This document shows, piece after piece, positions 24,780 to 33,532 of a stretch of DNA of 64,000 nt; the stretch's first letter is position 1, and every line of letters begins with the position of its first letter. The notes under the pieces are model-generated. The model saw nothing but the letters and a program-made list of their open reading frames with translations. It searched no databases and was not told where the DNA came from. The position numbers were made by a program, and so were the translations under genes. This DNA comes from CAYRHN01 sp964424115. Lineage in GTDB: Bacteria; Chloroflexota; Anaerolineae; Anaerolineales; Anaerolineaceae. The stretch spans positions 1 to 64,000 of the forward strand of contig CAYRHN010000010.1 of NCBI GenBank assembly GCA_964424115.1, given 5' to 3'.

Positions 24780-25511
24780 TTACAATCCGCTTCCTTTTCC
24801 TTCGACTTCAGCCCGGTGGGTGCCGTCGCATAGCGGTTTGTTACAGGAGTGTCCGCAATTGCACAGCGTGACCCGCTCGCGCGGCTCAAAGGGTTGCCCG
24901 TCTGAGCGGACAATCTCGATCCCGCCAGATGCCCAAAGTGGTCCTTCAATGGGTCCATTCGAGGTGATCTCAGTTGTTAGGGCAATCTGTTTGGGAAGAT
25001 CCGGTTCAATTTCCTGCTCACCCTCTTCGATCTTATAAGTAAGAGAACCTGAAGGACAGCGTTCAACCATGGCGATGACCAACGACCGTAACTTCGGATC
25101 GCTTGTTTTTGTCACCAGGGTATCCAAACCAATGTCTCGAAATCCGCAGAAGCCTGAATTCATGCACAAAGTGGGGTCTTTTTCCACGACCAGATGAGTT
25201 CCCCCGTGGAAGGTGAATTTAGATTCAGAGACGCCCGCAGTTTGTGCTGTTTCGGTTCCATCAAAACCAACCTGGCGGTGAGTTCCATCACAAAACGGTT
25301 TGTTGCAGGATTGCCCGCACCGGCACAGGTGATATTCTTCTCCCTCGATTGCCACATCTTCGATCTTCTTCCAGGTGAGGGGTTCTCCATATTCCGAGAC
25401 TACCTGAGTTTTACGCACCAGAGGGATATTTCCCAGGACAATGTAGGAACCGTTCTTGCGGATGATGATTTTCTTGGGATTGCTGACCGGAAGATTGGCT
25501 GAATCAGACAT
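24780..25511 (-). CDS. Double CDGSH iron-sulfur protein with Fer4_19-like middle
   Basis: Iron-sulfur protein of 243 residues. Two CDGSH (mitoNEET-type) 2Fe-2S domains are present: LCRCGQSCNKPFCDGTH near 60-76 and LCNCGHSCNKPLCDGTH near 218-234. Each has the three Cys and one His needed for the cluster. Between them is a divergent ferredoxin-like segment with DPTLCMNSGFCG and MVERCPSGSLTYKIE, as in the Fer4_19 family. The role is probably redox or cluster transfer; no partner is encoded nearby. AAAGGAAAAACCA precedes the ATG. The C-terminus ends just after the second CDGSH domain. Confidence 0.93.
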   Translation of the reverse strand: MSDSANLPVSNPKKIIIRKNGSYIVLGNIPLVRKTQVVSEYGEPLTWKKIEDVAIEGEEYHLCRCGQSCNKPFCDGTHRQVGFDGTETAQTAGVSESKFTFHGGTHLVVEKDPTLCMNSGFCGFRDIGLDTLVTKTSDPKLRSLVIAMVERCPSGSLTYKIEEGEQEIEPDLPKQIALTTEITSNGPIEGPLWASGGIEIVRSDGQPFEPRERVTLCNCGHSCNKPLCDGTHRAEVEGKGSGL

Positions 25512-25552
25512 TGGTTTTTCCTTTCATAGAGGAGGGTTTTTAGAAAGGTTTT

Positions 25553-26227
25553 TTAATGCGTCGGGTCGCTGTCAAACCAGTTGGAAAGACGGTTCCCGGC
25601 ATAGGGCGGCTGGTCTGCATAATGGGATACGTCGTTGAACAGCATCAATCTCGCCCGTACCGTATCCTTGAAATCCAGGATATTCAAGCAAGCCGGAGAT
25701 TGATCGAGCCGGTCGCGGTAACCGCGCGCATCGAAACCAAGCAGGCTGGATAACAGCAGGCGAATGGTGGCCTTGTGCGAGATGACCGCCACGCGCTGGT
25801 CGGGATGGGAAACCACGATCTCGCGGATGACCGGCAGCGCACGCGCCATCACCATCAATCCGGATTCGCCACCTTGCGGCGCAAAAGTGAAGGGGTCTTC
25901 CTGCCATGCGGCGTATTCCTGCGGAAATTGTTCCTGCACTTCCCCGCGGAGCAGGGTTTCCCAACGCCCGTGGTGGATCTCGCGCAGGCCGTCGCGGGTG
26001 ACGGGCGTCATGTGGTAGGGTTCGCTGAGGATCGAAGCGGTTTGCACGGTGCGCCGCATTGGGCTGCAGTAGAAGGCCGTGATATGGTCATCCGCCAGGC
26101 GTTTTGCCAGGCAGGCCACCTGCCAACGGCCTTCATCGGATAGATCGACTTCTGTGCCGCCGGAGAAGCGGTCTTCTGCGCTGAGCGTGGTGGAGCCGTG
26201 ACGGATCAGGTACAGTCGGGTGGTCAA
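25553..26227 (-). CDS. Histidine phosphatase (phosphoglycerate mutase-like)
   Basis: A 224-residue member of the histidine phosphatase superfamily. The phosphorylated His is in LYLIRHGSTT, the Arg of the phosphate pocket in YCSPMRRTVQTA, the acid residue in GLREIHHGRWE, and the second catalytic His in VAVISHKATIRLLL. It is a broad-specificity phosphatase or sugar/nucleotide phosphatase rather than a glycolytic mutase, judged from length and the HHGRWE motif. It starts with TTG at 26227, preceded by GGAGGGACAC. No operon partner is evident. Confidence 0.92.
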   Translation of the reverse strand: MTTRLYLIRHGSTTLSAEDRFSGGTEVDLSDEGRWQVACLAKRLADDHITAFYCSPMRRTVQTASILSEPYHMTPVTRDGLREIHHGRWETLLRGEVQEQFPQEYAAWQEDPFTFAPQGGESGLMVMARALPVIREIVVSHPDQRVAVISHKATIRLLLSSLLGFDARGYRDRLDQSPACLNILDFKDTVRARLMLFNDVSHYADQPPYAGNRLSNWFDSDPTH

Positions 26228-26276
26228 GTGTCCCTCCGCGTGGGTTTGATAGAATGATTATAGCGCAGCTGTGATC

Positions 26277-28109
26277 TTAGCGTGTAATGGCCGGTAAAAA
26301 GAGAGCGTATGGATATACATGCACGGCAATGGTCACCGCATCACTGGTGGCCGGGCTGGTATTATCGGTCACCAGCAGGCGAACGCGGTAGTCGCACTCC
26401 CCCGCATCTTCGCTATGCGGGCGGAGGCGCAGGGTATAGCTGCCGTTCCCGTTATTGATCAGGGTGACGAAATCCGGCGCGCGTCCCAGGCTGACGGTCA
26501 GCGTTCCGCCGCCCGGATCGCTGGGGGTGAAGAGGATATCTCTGCTTTGCCCGGCGGATAGCGCCATATCATCCAGGCCGGTCAGATTGGGGGCGTGCAG
26601 GCTGGATGGGTTGGATTTAAGAACCCATACCCGCCCAAAGTAATTGGTCGTTCCGTCATAACCATCTACCAGGCGCAGGTCGGCCAGCCCGTCCTGTTCT
26701 CGGTTGGCAAAATAAGCGTCAGGCAGGTCAAAGGTGACTCGCTTCCAGGTGCCGGTATTCTGCAACGTAACATGCCCGGCCACTTTGAAGTAATGATCCA
26801 GTCCGGAACCCACGCTGTCGTATTGCAGGAACCAATCGTCCGTACCGCTGTCAAAATATTCCACCGTCACCCACACATGCGTGGCCACATCCCCCTGCCC
26901 GAGGATATAAGCATCATCCACGTTCAAATAGATATGGTTCGACGCATCTGGGGTGCTTTGCGGATCAGGGTATGCGGCCTGACGCCCGGCGAGCAAGACG
27001 GTCATCCACGTCCCGTCTCCGCCGTTTGGGGCGCGCAGCCCTTGCGAATAGGAAAAGCGCCCCAGGTCAATCCAAACGTAAGTGCGGGCCGAGGGATTGC
27101 TCGCTTTCCAGGCAGCAATATTCTGGGCGGTCATTTCGATATATTGTCGGCCGTATTCCGCCGAAGCTGACACATCCGTTCCTTCGTGAAATTCATTCCA
27201 GGTCTCGATGGCTGCCAAAGTAGCGGAACTGTCGATTACCTGCTCCCAGCTGTCCTGATAGAATTCGCCGCATTCCCGGCTGCGAATGGTCGGGGTTCGA
27301 CCGTAAACCGCCGAGTCATTGTACCCGGGGCCTACGGCTGCCAGTGCACCGGCAAAGGACGGGCCGTTCACTGCGGCGCCCCAGCTGTATGCCCCATCGG
27401 TGGTCACCCCCGTCCATGAAGTCTCGCGCACAATATACGGCACCTCGCCGGAAAAATCCGTTGCAAATTGGGTATAGACGTAATCAAAGGTGCTCTGGTT
27501 ATAGGTGCTGATATAGGGCGAGACATACAGGTAAATGATCACTTTCCCATCCATTCGCGCCCACATGCTGTGGTTGGGAACGCGGATGAAGAAATCCTTG
27601 ATCATTCCGTAAAACAATTGCTTGCCGGCCAGGGTGGTCAGATCTGGGGGAGTTCCTCCATTCTGTACTTCCAGTGCAGTGGTATCGTAAAACATGCCGA
27701 TCTTGGGCGGGCTTTTTCCCTCGCCGATCAGCGTGTTTTCCGCTTCGACCAGTTTGGTCAATCCGCTCTGGCTCCAATAGGTATTGGTGTAATCTCCCCA
27801 ATAGACCGGTAATATGTAATCGACCCCGGCCTCCATCAGGTCGGTCAATTCGCGGTAATGCCAGCCTGCGTCTCCGTAGCTGTAGGCGGGCGGGGAGATC
27901 AGGTAGCTGGATGGTGGGTGGTCGGTCAGTGCGTCCGAGCCGTCCGGATCGATGAAATGGTGATTGGGGTATTGGTACCAGTAGAAATAATAAGCGAGGG
28001 CGTATTTTTCGGCAGACTGGGGAGCCGTATGCGCTGAAGAGATGGCTTGCGGGCTGGCCAGGGTTAGCAAGAGCAGCAAGGCTGCACCAACGAAGAGGGT
28101 CTTTTTCAT
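26277..28109 (-). CDS. Secreted GH99-like/DUF5010 protein with Ig-like tail
   Basis: A secreted protein of 610 residues. The signal peptide MKKTLFVGAALLLLLTLASP is followed by a TIM-barrel-like region: YALAYYFYWYQYPNHHF, GWHYRELTDLMEAGVDYILP and IETWNEFHEGTDVSA near 290, which recalls the WNExxEG active-site strand of GH99-type and DUF5010 proteins. A second beta domain (about 340-520) and an Ig/cadherin-like module with LTVSLGRAPDFVTL follow. The C-terminus is YALFLPAITR. Activity is unproven, but an alpha-mannan or related glycan is a reasonable guess. Start at 28109 because AGGAGGTTGGTG is directly before that ATG. A similar C-terminal tail is on the protein at 36816. Confidence 0.8.
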   Translation of the reverse strand: MKKTLFVGAALLLLLTLASPQAISSAHTAPQSAEKYALAYYFYWYQYPNHHFIDPDGSDALTDHPPSSYLISPPAYSYGDAGWHYRELTDLMEAGVDYILPVYWGDYTNTYWSQSGLTKLVEAENTLIGEGKSPPKIGMFYDTTALEVQNGGTPPDLTTLAGKQLFYGMIKDFFIRVPNHSMWARMDGKVIIYLYVSPYISTYNQSTFDYVYTQFATDFSGEVPYIVRETSWTGVTTDGAYSWGAAVNGPSFAGALAAVGPGYNDSAVYGRTPTIRSRECGEFYQDSWEQVIDSSATLAAIETWNEFHEGTDVSASAEYGRQYIEMTAQNIAAWKASNPSARTYVWIDLGRFSYSQGLRAPNGGDGTWMTVLLAGRQAAYPDPQSTPDASNHIYLNVDDAYILGQGDVATHVWVTVEYFDSGTDDWFLQYDSVGSGLDHYFKVAGHVTLQNTGTWKRVTFDLPDAYFANREQDGLADLRLVDGYDGTTNYFGRVWVLKSNPSSLHAPNLTGLDDMALSAGQSRDILFTPSDPGGGTLTVSLGRAPDFVTLINNGNGSYTLRLRPHSEDAGECDYRVRLLVTDNTSPATSDAVTIAVHVYPYALFLPAITR

Positions 28110-28357
28110 CACCAACCTCCTGGTTGCTTCTTTGTGCAAAAGCACTCAGCTGTGAGGAATTGGTTCGCTTTTACAAAAGATGGTAGAGAGATATTCCTAT
28201 CATATTGCGGGAAGGATTAGAATTCAAGCACCTCTGCCCGCCAGTGATCTTAGTCCGCTTGTTTGCAGATCGGATTTACCTCTTCCTCATCACGGCAGAG
28301 CACTTCCTCTGCAAAAAACTTTTGGCATGGTTCCACAGGCCGGATTTCCGCCAGACG

Positions 28358-28954
28358 TTAATGGATATTCTCGATCAAGCGCAAATATCCGGGCAAAATA
28401 TTGCGGGTGATCTGCCGGCAGGCCTGCTGGATGGAGATGGGCATTTCGTTTTCCAGCCACCAGGCAGCAACGCCGGTGAACCCTGCGCTGAAGAACCGCC
28501 TGGTCATGGCCAATTCCTGGTTTCGACCCTCATGGGAATTCAGGTTTTCAACCGGTTCAAAGATCAACTCCGATAACGAATTCTGGAAAAGCACCAGGAA
28601 TAATGGGTCTCCCTGCCTGCCGAGCATGGAACGGTAAAAACGTTTGTGTTCTTCCAGGTGATGAAAGACGCTCTCTACGTAGGGTTCCAGCAAGCTCAGA
28701 TCCTGCGGATCACTGACAGGTTGGTTGGCATAAATATCTGCGCGCAGCTGGCTGAACAAGATTCTGGCGCAATCTTCCATCAGTTCCGGTAGACCAGTGT
28801 AATGGAGGTAAAAGGTGGTACGATTCACCCCGGCCTGCCTGGTAACTTCCTGGATGGTCAGGGTAGCAAAGGTCCTCTCTGCCGCCAGTTCCATCAGCGC
28901 TTCGCGAAGCAATTGACGGGTGCGTGTTTGACGCAGGGGTGAGGTTGTATTCAT
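28358..28954 (-). CDS. TetR-family regulator
   Basis: A 198-residue regulator. The N-terminal helix-turn-helix reads LTIQEVTRQAGVNRTTFYLH, the TetR pattern, and the C-terminal ~130 residues are the helical ligand and dimer domain (TetR_C-like, YERVEHxxF-type aromatic helix EEHKRFYRSMLG). It is divergent from the membrane protein gene at 29090, with two palindromic sites between them, so it likely represses both. GGAGATTCTGCA precedes the ATG. The ligand is unknown. Confidence 0.92.
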   Translation of the reverse strand: MNTTSPLRQTRTRQLLREALMELAAERTFATLTIQEVTRQAGVNRTTFYLHYTGLPELMEDCARILFSQLRADIYANQPVSDPQDLSLLEPYVESVFHHLEEHKRFYRSMLGRQGDPLFLVLFQNSLSELIFEPVENLNSHEGRNQELAMTRRFFSAGFTGVAAWWLENEMPISIQQACRQITRNILPGYLRLIENIH

Positions 28955-28998
28955 TGCAGAATCTCCGTAGCGAGTTAAAACGACATTTATCTTGGTTG

Positions 28999-29081
28999 TG
29001 TTGATGAATTCTTTCGTTCTTTAAGTATAATACGAATAAATCGACACCCTGTTGATTTAGTTGTTTCGTTTCTTAACGAAA
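28999..29081. promoter_or_regulatory. Promoter with two TetR-type sites
   Basis: TATAAT at 29026-29031 is a candidate plus-strand -10 box. Two inverted sites share the half TTTCGTT: site 1 has TTTCGTT at 29012-29018 with ACGAAT at 29032-29037 (imperfect, wide spacing); site 2 is a perfect 7-bp palindrome, TTTCGTT (29064-29070) and AACGAAA (29075-29081), 4-base spacer. Site 2 ends just before the ribosome site of the 29090 gene. Both lie between the divergent TetR and membrane protein genes. Confidence 0.6.
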
Positions 29082-29089
29082 GGAAAAAC

Positions 29090-30049
29090 ATGAAAAACAG
29101 CCTCCTGGATTACTTGTTTGTGGAACCGTTTCCGGTGGTTTGGATGGTTCAGGACATCATCGTCTTGCTCCTTTCTTTATTTGTATTGGCTTACCTCATC
29201 AAACGCAGCAAGCACCCGCTGGTCATGATCCTGGAAGCTGTGGCATTTTGTATTCTCTACGCCTCGGTGTATGAGAACGCTGCGATCGTGATGGGACTTT
29301 ATTCTTATGGCCGTTCTCTGGTGATGGTCGGTTTTGTTCCGGCCTCGGTGCCGTTGATCGAGGTGTTTGTGTTGATCTGCGGTTTCTGGTTCCTGGAAAA
29401 GACCTCCGTGCCGGATTGGGCCAAACCACCTATCATTGGATTGTTTGGCATGCTCCAGGATTTTTCTCTGGATCCACTGGCCATTCGCCAGGTTTTTACC
29501 ACGGGGTCATTAACCTCGGCCCGCTGGAACTGGTTGATTTCCAACAGCGATGCGAACATTCTTCATGTTCCTGTTTTTAATTTTCCCGGCTGGATGTTGA
29601 TCATGCTGTACGGTTCCGCCTGCCTGTTGGTGGGGCGTTGGTGGTTTCGCCGTTCGGGATACCGCCCATTGGTCGGCTATGTTTATCCCTTCCTCTCCGC
29701 CGTGGCGGCCCTGTTGTTGATGATCAGCCCTGTTTCCAACCTGTTGCTGTGGTTAGGACCCTTCTTCCAAAAGGGCAGCCAGGCGGAATGGTTCATGTTG
29801 GCCTTTCATCTGCTGGTCCCGACCCTCTTACTGATCCTCTTTTGGCGGGGCAAGATGACCCAGCCATTTACCAGCGACGATCTGCCGATCTTTCTGGTCC
29901 CCACTGCCTTGCATCTATCGGATATTCTCTTTACGATCATCGGCGGTTATTCGGACATTCTCTGGATCGTCTTGCTGTCAAGTTTTATCCAGACGGCTTT
30001 CCTGGCCTACGCCTATCTGAACAACCGCCCTGTTCGTAAGCAGATTTAA
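29090..30049 (+). CDS. Membrane protein, CruF/DUF422-like
   Basis: An integral membrane protein of 319 residues with about eight to nine helices. A central stretch, GMLQDFSLDPLAIRQ followed by ARWNWLI, VPVFNFPGWMLI and a later helix, resembles the DUF422 carotenoid-biosynthesis (CruF, hydratase-like) pattern of D-x-DP, a Trp-rich segment, and xPxxNFxGW. The similarity is by eye and partial. No carotenoid genes are seen nearby, so another hydratase-like or lipid role is possible. AGGAAAAAC precedes the ATG. A TetR regulator gene divergent from it probably controls it. Confidence 0.65.
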   Translation: MKNSLLDYLFVEPFPVVWMVQDIIVLLLSLFVLAYLIKRSKHPLVMILEAVAFCILYASVYENAAIVMGLYSYGRSLVMVGFVPASVPLIEVFVLICGFWFLEKTSVPDWAKPPIIGLFGMLQDFSLDPLAIRQVFTTGSLTSARWNWLISNSDANILHVPVFNFPGWMLIMLYGSACLLVGRWWFRRSGYRPLVGYVYPFLSAVAALLLMISPVSNLLLWLGPFFQKGSQAEWFMLAFHLLVPTLLLILFWRGKMTQPFTSDDLPIFLVPTALHLSDILFTIIGGYSDILWIVLLSSFIQTAFLAYAYLNNRPVRKQI

Positions 30050-30052
30050 ATA

Positions 30053-30087
30053 TTACGGCATTGGACACAGCGTGTCCAATGCCGTAA
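30053..30087. terminator. Long perfect hairpin between convergent genes
   Basis: A 16-bp perfect stem (30053-30068 with 30072-30087) and a 3-base loop, starting 3 bases after the stop of the plus-strand membrane protein gene and ending 10 bases before the end of the minus-strand lipoprotein gene. No clear T run follows on either strand, only AT-rich flanks, so termination may be less efficient than the stem suggests. Confidence 0.65.
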
Positions 30088-30097
30088 AGAACGAAAA

Positions 30098-30766
30098 TTA
30101 TTTTACGCTTGCAGCGCAAAGGAGCAGATCAGATTGGCTCAATGAGCTATCGTCGCTGATCAAGACCAGCGAAAGGGTACCCTGCTGCCAGTAGATATTT
30201 TGCACCGCCAGGTCGCTGCGCCATGTGGACAGCATGGATTGGCTCTGGTTGTCGTATGAGGTATCCCAGGCGCCGGTCAGATAAGCCCCGGAGGTATTTC
30301 CCACCTGAACTGGGGCGGTTTGTGCCTCAGGAGCGATCTTCAGGGGCGCGACGTCATTGCGCAGTCCCTCCACCAGCGAGAGGGTCTTGGTCTCGGTCAG
30401 GCCGTTCCCATCCGGCAGCGGGCGGGTGGCAAGGAAGGCCAGCACCACCATCTGGTTGTTGCTGTCAAAATACACATCCAATAAATCGTATCCTTCCGGC
30501 AGGCTGTAGGGAACCTGGATGGTCCAACCAGCCTGCTGAGAGGTTTCATTTACTTTGTTCATTAAATCTGCAGAGAAAGGCGGTGTGGGGGTGGGGGAGG
30601 GTGCGGGGGTTTGCGTGGCTGTGGGGGCCAGCGTGCTGGTTGGCGGGAGTGGTGTGGCAGTTGCCGGGGCGGAGCAGGCGCTGAAAGCCAGAAGGGCGGC
30701 GCACAGCAGGCCCATCTTGAACCAACCGTCCAGGAATTTCCTGTGATTTCCAATAATAGGAAGCAT
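30098..30766 (-). CDS. Lipoprotein with Pro/Thr-rich linker
   Basis: A 222-residue lipoprotein. The signal peptide has the lipobox LLAFSAC at the end and the mature protein begins with a Thr/Pro/Ala-rich spacer of about 35 residues (PTATQTPAPSPTPTP), typical of Chloroflexota surface proteins. The remaining 150 residues form a globular beta domain, starting AGWTIQVPYSLPEGYDLLDV, that resembles DUF4367-type extracytoplasmic sensor or binding domains. Start at 30766 because TGGAGAA precedes the ATG there; an upstream start at 30799 would add 11 residues before the signal peptide. Confidence 0.75.
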   Translation of the reverse strand: MLPIIGNHRKFLDGWFKMGLLCAALLAFSACSAPATATPLPPTSTLAPTATQTPAPSPTPTPPFSADLMNKVNETSQQAGWTIQVPYSLPEGYDLLDVYFDSNNQMVVLAFLATRPLPDGNGLTETKTLSLVEGLRNDVAPLKIAPEAQTAPVQVGNTSGAYLTGAWDTSYDNQSQSMLSTWRSDLAVQNIYWQQGTLSLVLISDDSSLSQSDLLLCAASVK

Positions 30767-30838
30767 GATCGTATTCTCCAGTAAAAGATTTACAAACATC
30801 CTTTATGACGGAGTAAGTGCGTTATTTGTTCCCGGAAA

Positions 30839-31156
30839 TCAGGAATTGCTCGAGTGAAGATCGCCTGTCAGTGCTGTGTGGAATGGATACAATTCCGCCC
30901 GCATTACCTGCTCATCCACTGCCGGATCACGGTACATGATCTGTTCTGCTTCCATCTTGGAATCTGCCGTGAATATGACGATACCGAAGCTACTTGCATC
31001 GCTATTCAAGGTTCTGCCTGCCAGCAGCACCACCCCAGCCTGGGTGAGCTGCTGCAGGTAATCAAAGTGCCGGGAGATGGCCTGCTCTTCAGCTTCAGTG
31101 GCGCCTTCACGGAGCATTTCTGGCCGGACGGGTTGGATCTTGTACAGGTATTCCAT
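30839..31156 (-). CDS. YciI-family protein
   Basis: A 105-residue protein of the YCII-related (dimeric alpha-beta barrel) family. Visible features are the helix EEQAISRHFDYLQQLTQAGV with the family His, VLLAGRTLNS, and the later FGIVIFTADSKMEAEQIMYRDP with the conserved Asp-Pro. Family members have weak hydrolase or unknown activity. It ends the leftward unit that starts with the HD-GYP gene; only 6 bases separate the two, so they are co-transcribed. Its role with the signalling protein is not evident. Confidence 0.88.
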   Translation of the reverse strand: MEYLYKIQPVRPEMLREGATEAEEQAISRHFDYLQQLTQAGVVLLAGRTLNSDASSFGIVIFTADSKMEAEQIMYRDPAVDEQVMRAELYPFHTALTGDLHSSNS

Positions 31157-31162
31157 GGTTGT

Positions 31163-32452
31163 TTATATCCTTACGGTCAATTGTTTTGCCGTATCAATAA
31201 ATTGCTGGTATTCCTCCAGCGCATCTTGTTGGGCTTCGCGGCGCGCCCGGCCCACCTCATCCAGATGCTCTCCCAGCAGCACCACTACCCCGGCATCCAC
31301 CCGGCTGTGTGCAGAAGAATCCGCCAACACCTTCAGGGCTTCCTGATCGCCAATCCCTTTGCGGTAGGGCCGGTCTTCGGTCAGGGCGGTGAAGATATCT
31401 GCTACGGTAACAATACGCGAGCCAAGCGGCAATTCGTTCTTCTCCAGGTGGAAGGGATAGCCGTGCCCGTCCATCCGTTCGTGATGAAAAGCTCCCCATA
31501 CTCGCACCACATCCATGATCTTAAGCGGTTCCAGCAAGTGAAAGGTGAAATAGGTGTGGCGGCGCACGATGTCGTATTCTTTAGCGGTCAGAGCGGTGGT
31601 TTTTTCCAGGATCTCGACCGGGACGGCCAGCTTGCCCAGGTCGTGTAACAGCCCGGCCAGGTGGATCATGCGGCAGTCTTCGACTGAAAAATTGCACAGC
31701 CGGGCCAGGCTCTCTGCGGTGGCCGCCACACCGGCCGAATGGGTGGCAGTAAAGAGGCTGCGGAAGTCAATGATGCGCCGGAACAGGTTGGTCAGGCCGA
31801 CGAAATCCTCCTCGTTCGTTTGGATGGAAGGCCAGGCTAACCGCCGGTTGAGCGAGTTCAATTCGTGCAAATAGATCGCATCCAGCCAAAAAGCTTCCTT
31901 CTCTGCCAGGGCTTCCAGCGCCGCCACCTGCGATGGGTCAAAGCGGCTGCCGGATTGCGGGCGGATGCGCTGCAGGATTCCTTCCACCTGTTCCAGGATA
32001 TCCAGGCGTGGGTCGATCAACACCGCCACCCGGTCAGCCAGCTGAAGCAGGTGGCTGGCGCGCGGCACTGGCAAGCCGTCAAAATTGACCCCGGCCCCGT
32101 CTTGCCAGGGAACGTGGTGGAAGCGCACAATCTCCGCACTGCGCCGGAAGGGGGCAAAGGAGCGCAGTAGCAGGTACCCGTTCACCGAGTGGCCGTAAGG
32201 ATCCTGGTACTCAAAGGCCAAGGCTCCCAGGCGATCCTCGCGGGTCAGACCGCCTACATCATGCAGGGCTGCCGCCAGCACCAGGTCGCGCAGTTCTTCT
32301 GCGGGGAGGCGCATTTGCATGCCCAGCCCGTAAGCCAGTTGTGCGGTGCGGATATGGTGGTCGGCCACCAGCGGGCTGACCAGGTCGACAGCCTGGGCCA
32401 GGCACAGCACCAGGTCAAAAATGGATGTCTCGGGGGTAGGGCGGGATGCCAT
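31163..32452 (-). CDS. HD-GYP domain phosphohydrolase
   Basis: A 429-residue c-di-GMP-type phosphodiesterase candidate. The N-terminal half is an HD-like domain (HHIRTAQLAYGL, LVLAAALHDVGGL with the HD pair). The C-terminal half is a full HD-GYP domain: HLAGLLHDLGKLAVPVEIL, VRRHTYFTF, FHHERMDGHGYPF and VTVADIFTALTEDRPYR. All metal ligands look present, and the GYP motif supports c-di-GMP hydrolysis. There is no receiver or membrane part, so it is cytoplasmic, and its signal may reach the N-terminal HD domain. GGAGGCTCAAG precedes the ATG. It is first of a two-gene unit with the YciI gene. Confidence 0.9.
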   Translation of the reverse strand: MASRPTPETSIFDLVLCLAQAVDLVSPLVADHHIRTAQLAYGLGMQMRLPAEELRDLVLAAALHDVGGLTREDRLGALAFEYQDPYGHSVNGYLLLRSFAPFRRSAEIVRFHHVPWQDGAGVNFDGLPVPRASHLLQLADRVAVLIDPRLDILEQVEGILQRIRPQSGSRFDPSQVAALEALAEKEAFWLDAIYLHELNSLNRRLAWPSIQTNEEDFVGLTNLFRRIIDFRSLFTATHSAGVAATAESLARLCNFSVEDCRMIHLAGLLHDLGKLAVPVEILEKTTALTAKEYDIVRRHTYFTFHLLEPLKIMDVVRVWGAFHHERMDGHGYPFHLEKNELPLGSRIVTVADIFTALTEDRPYRKGIGDQEALKVLADSSAHSRVDAGVVVLLGEHLDEVGRARREAQQDALEEYQQFIDTAKQLTVRI

Positions 32453-32587
32453 CTTGAGCCTCCATTGAAGCCGCTCAGAAGGAGGTCAGGTGAGGTTGTT
32501 GGAAGCTTTATCCAACCACCTCAGGTCTTCTGTGTTTACAGGAAAATCGATAAGATGATTATACCTGCATTGGACCCATTGAAGAAC

Positions 32588-33460
32588 TCACAACTTGCTG
32601 GCAGTGATGCTGCAGGGTGCGATGATGATTTCTTCTTTTTGTTCCCAGTTGCTTAGACTCTGGAGCAGTTGATCGGTTGTTAGTTCTTGCGGCAGGTCGA
32701 TCTGTCCGCTTAAGATGGCTTTTTGGATCACATCAATATTCGGCTCGATCTTGATATTCACAAACCCAGCTTTACGTAGCTCTTCAGTATATTCCTTTAC
32801 TGGAAGAGCACCGGACGTGCAGGCGCACCAATCTTCTTTGTTCTTGCGCATCTCTTCGGAAAGTGGTCGGTTGGTGACAATGTCAGAGATCGCGATTCGG
32901 CCGCCTGCCTTGAGTACCCGGTACATTTCGCGAAAAACCTGGGGCTTGTCGGGAGAGAGATTGATCACGCAATTTGAAATGATCGCATCAATAACCTTAT
33001 CATCCACCGGTAGGGCTTCCAGGTAACCTTCGCGGAACTCAACCGTATGGCTGTTCAAACGAGCTGCATTATCCCTGGCGCGCTTGAGCATTTCGGGGGT
33101 CATATCAACGCCAATGACATGCCCGGTTTCACCAATCTGGCGGGCTGCCAGGAAACAATCGAGGCCGGCTCCAGATCCCAGATCCAGGACGGTTTCGCCA
33201 TTCTGCAATTTTGCCAGGCTGATCGGGTCACCACTGCCGGCAGTGAAATTGGCAATATCGGCTGGAAGGCCGTTGAGCAATTCTGTGGGATAAAGATCAT
33301 TGTGGATTGCTTCTGATGGCGCGGAGGATGCGCAACAACTTTGCGCTTCAGATAAGGTCTGCTGGGAAGAGGGTTGGCAGCAGCTTCCACTTTCACGGGC
33401 GATCTTGCCGTAATGTTCTTGGACGGCTTTGTGAGTGGGGGTAGGGGATATTGGGTTCAT
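32588..33460 (-). CDS. arsM: Arsenite S-adenosylmethionine methyltransferase
   Basis: Arsenite methyltransferase of 290 residues, converting As(III) to methylated and volatile species with SAM. The SAM motif is VLDLGSGAGLDCFLA. The conserved cysteines of ArsM are seen as C102 (GLDCFLA), C164 (SNCVINLSP) and C212/C214 (WCACTSGA). Extra Cys pairs occur near the N-terminus (CC near 27 and 42), also common in this family. AAGGAGAAAA precedes the ATG. It follows arsR (33533) on the same strand with a 72-base gap that contains an operator-like repeat, so it is expected to be arsenic-inducible. Confidence 0.95.
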   Translation of the reverse strand: MNPISPTPTHKAVQEHYGKIARESGSCCQPSSQQTLSEAQSCCASSAPSEAIHNDLYPTELLNGLPADIANFTAGSGDPISLAKLQNGETVLDLGSGAGLDCFLAARQIGETGHVIGVDMTPEMLKRARDNAARLNSHTVEFREGYLEALPVDDKVIDAIISNCVINLSPDKPQVFREMYRVLKAGGRIAISDIVTNRPLSEEMRKNKEDWCACTSGALPVKEYTEELRKAGFVNIKIEPNIDVIQKAILSGQIDLPQELTTDQLLQSLSNWEQKEEIIIAPCSITASKL

Positions 33461-33472
33461 TTTTCTCCTTAT

Positions 33473-33488
33473 ATAGATGAGCGTCTAT
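33473..33488. promoter_or_regulatory. Operator-like repeat before arsM
   Basis: ATAGA (33473-33477) and TCTAT (33484-33488) form a short inverted repeat with a 6-base spacer in the arsR-arsM gap. A similar ATAGAT-N4-ATCGAT arrangement lies in the arsR promoter region, so both could be ArsR contacts. Confidence 0.4.
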
Positions 33489-33532
33489 GCGTTCGTGTAA
33501 AAAAATGGACGCAAATGGATTTGCGCCTCATT

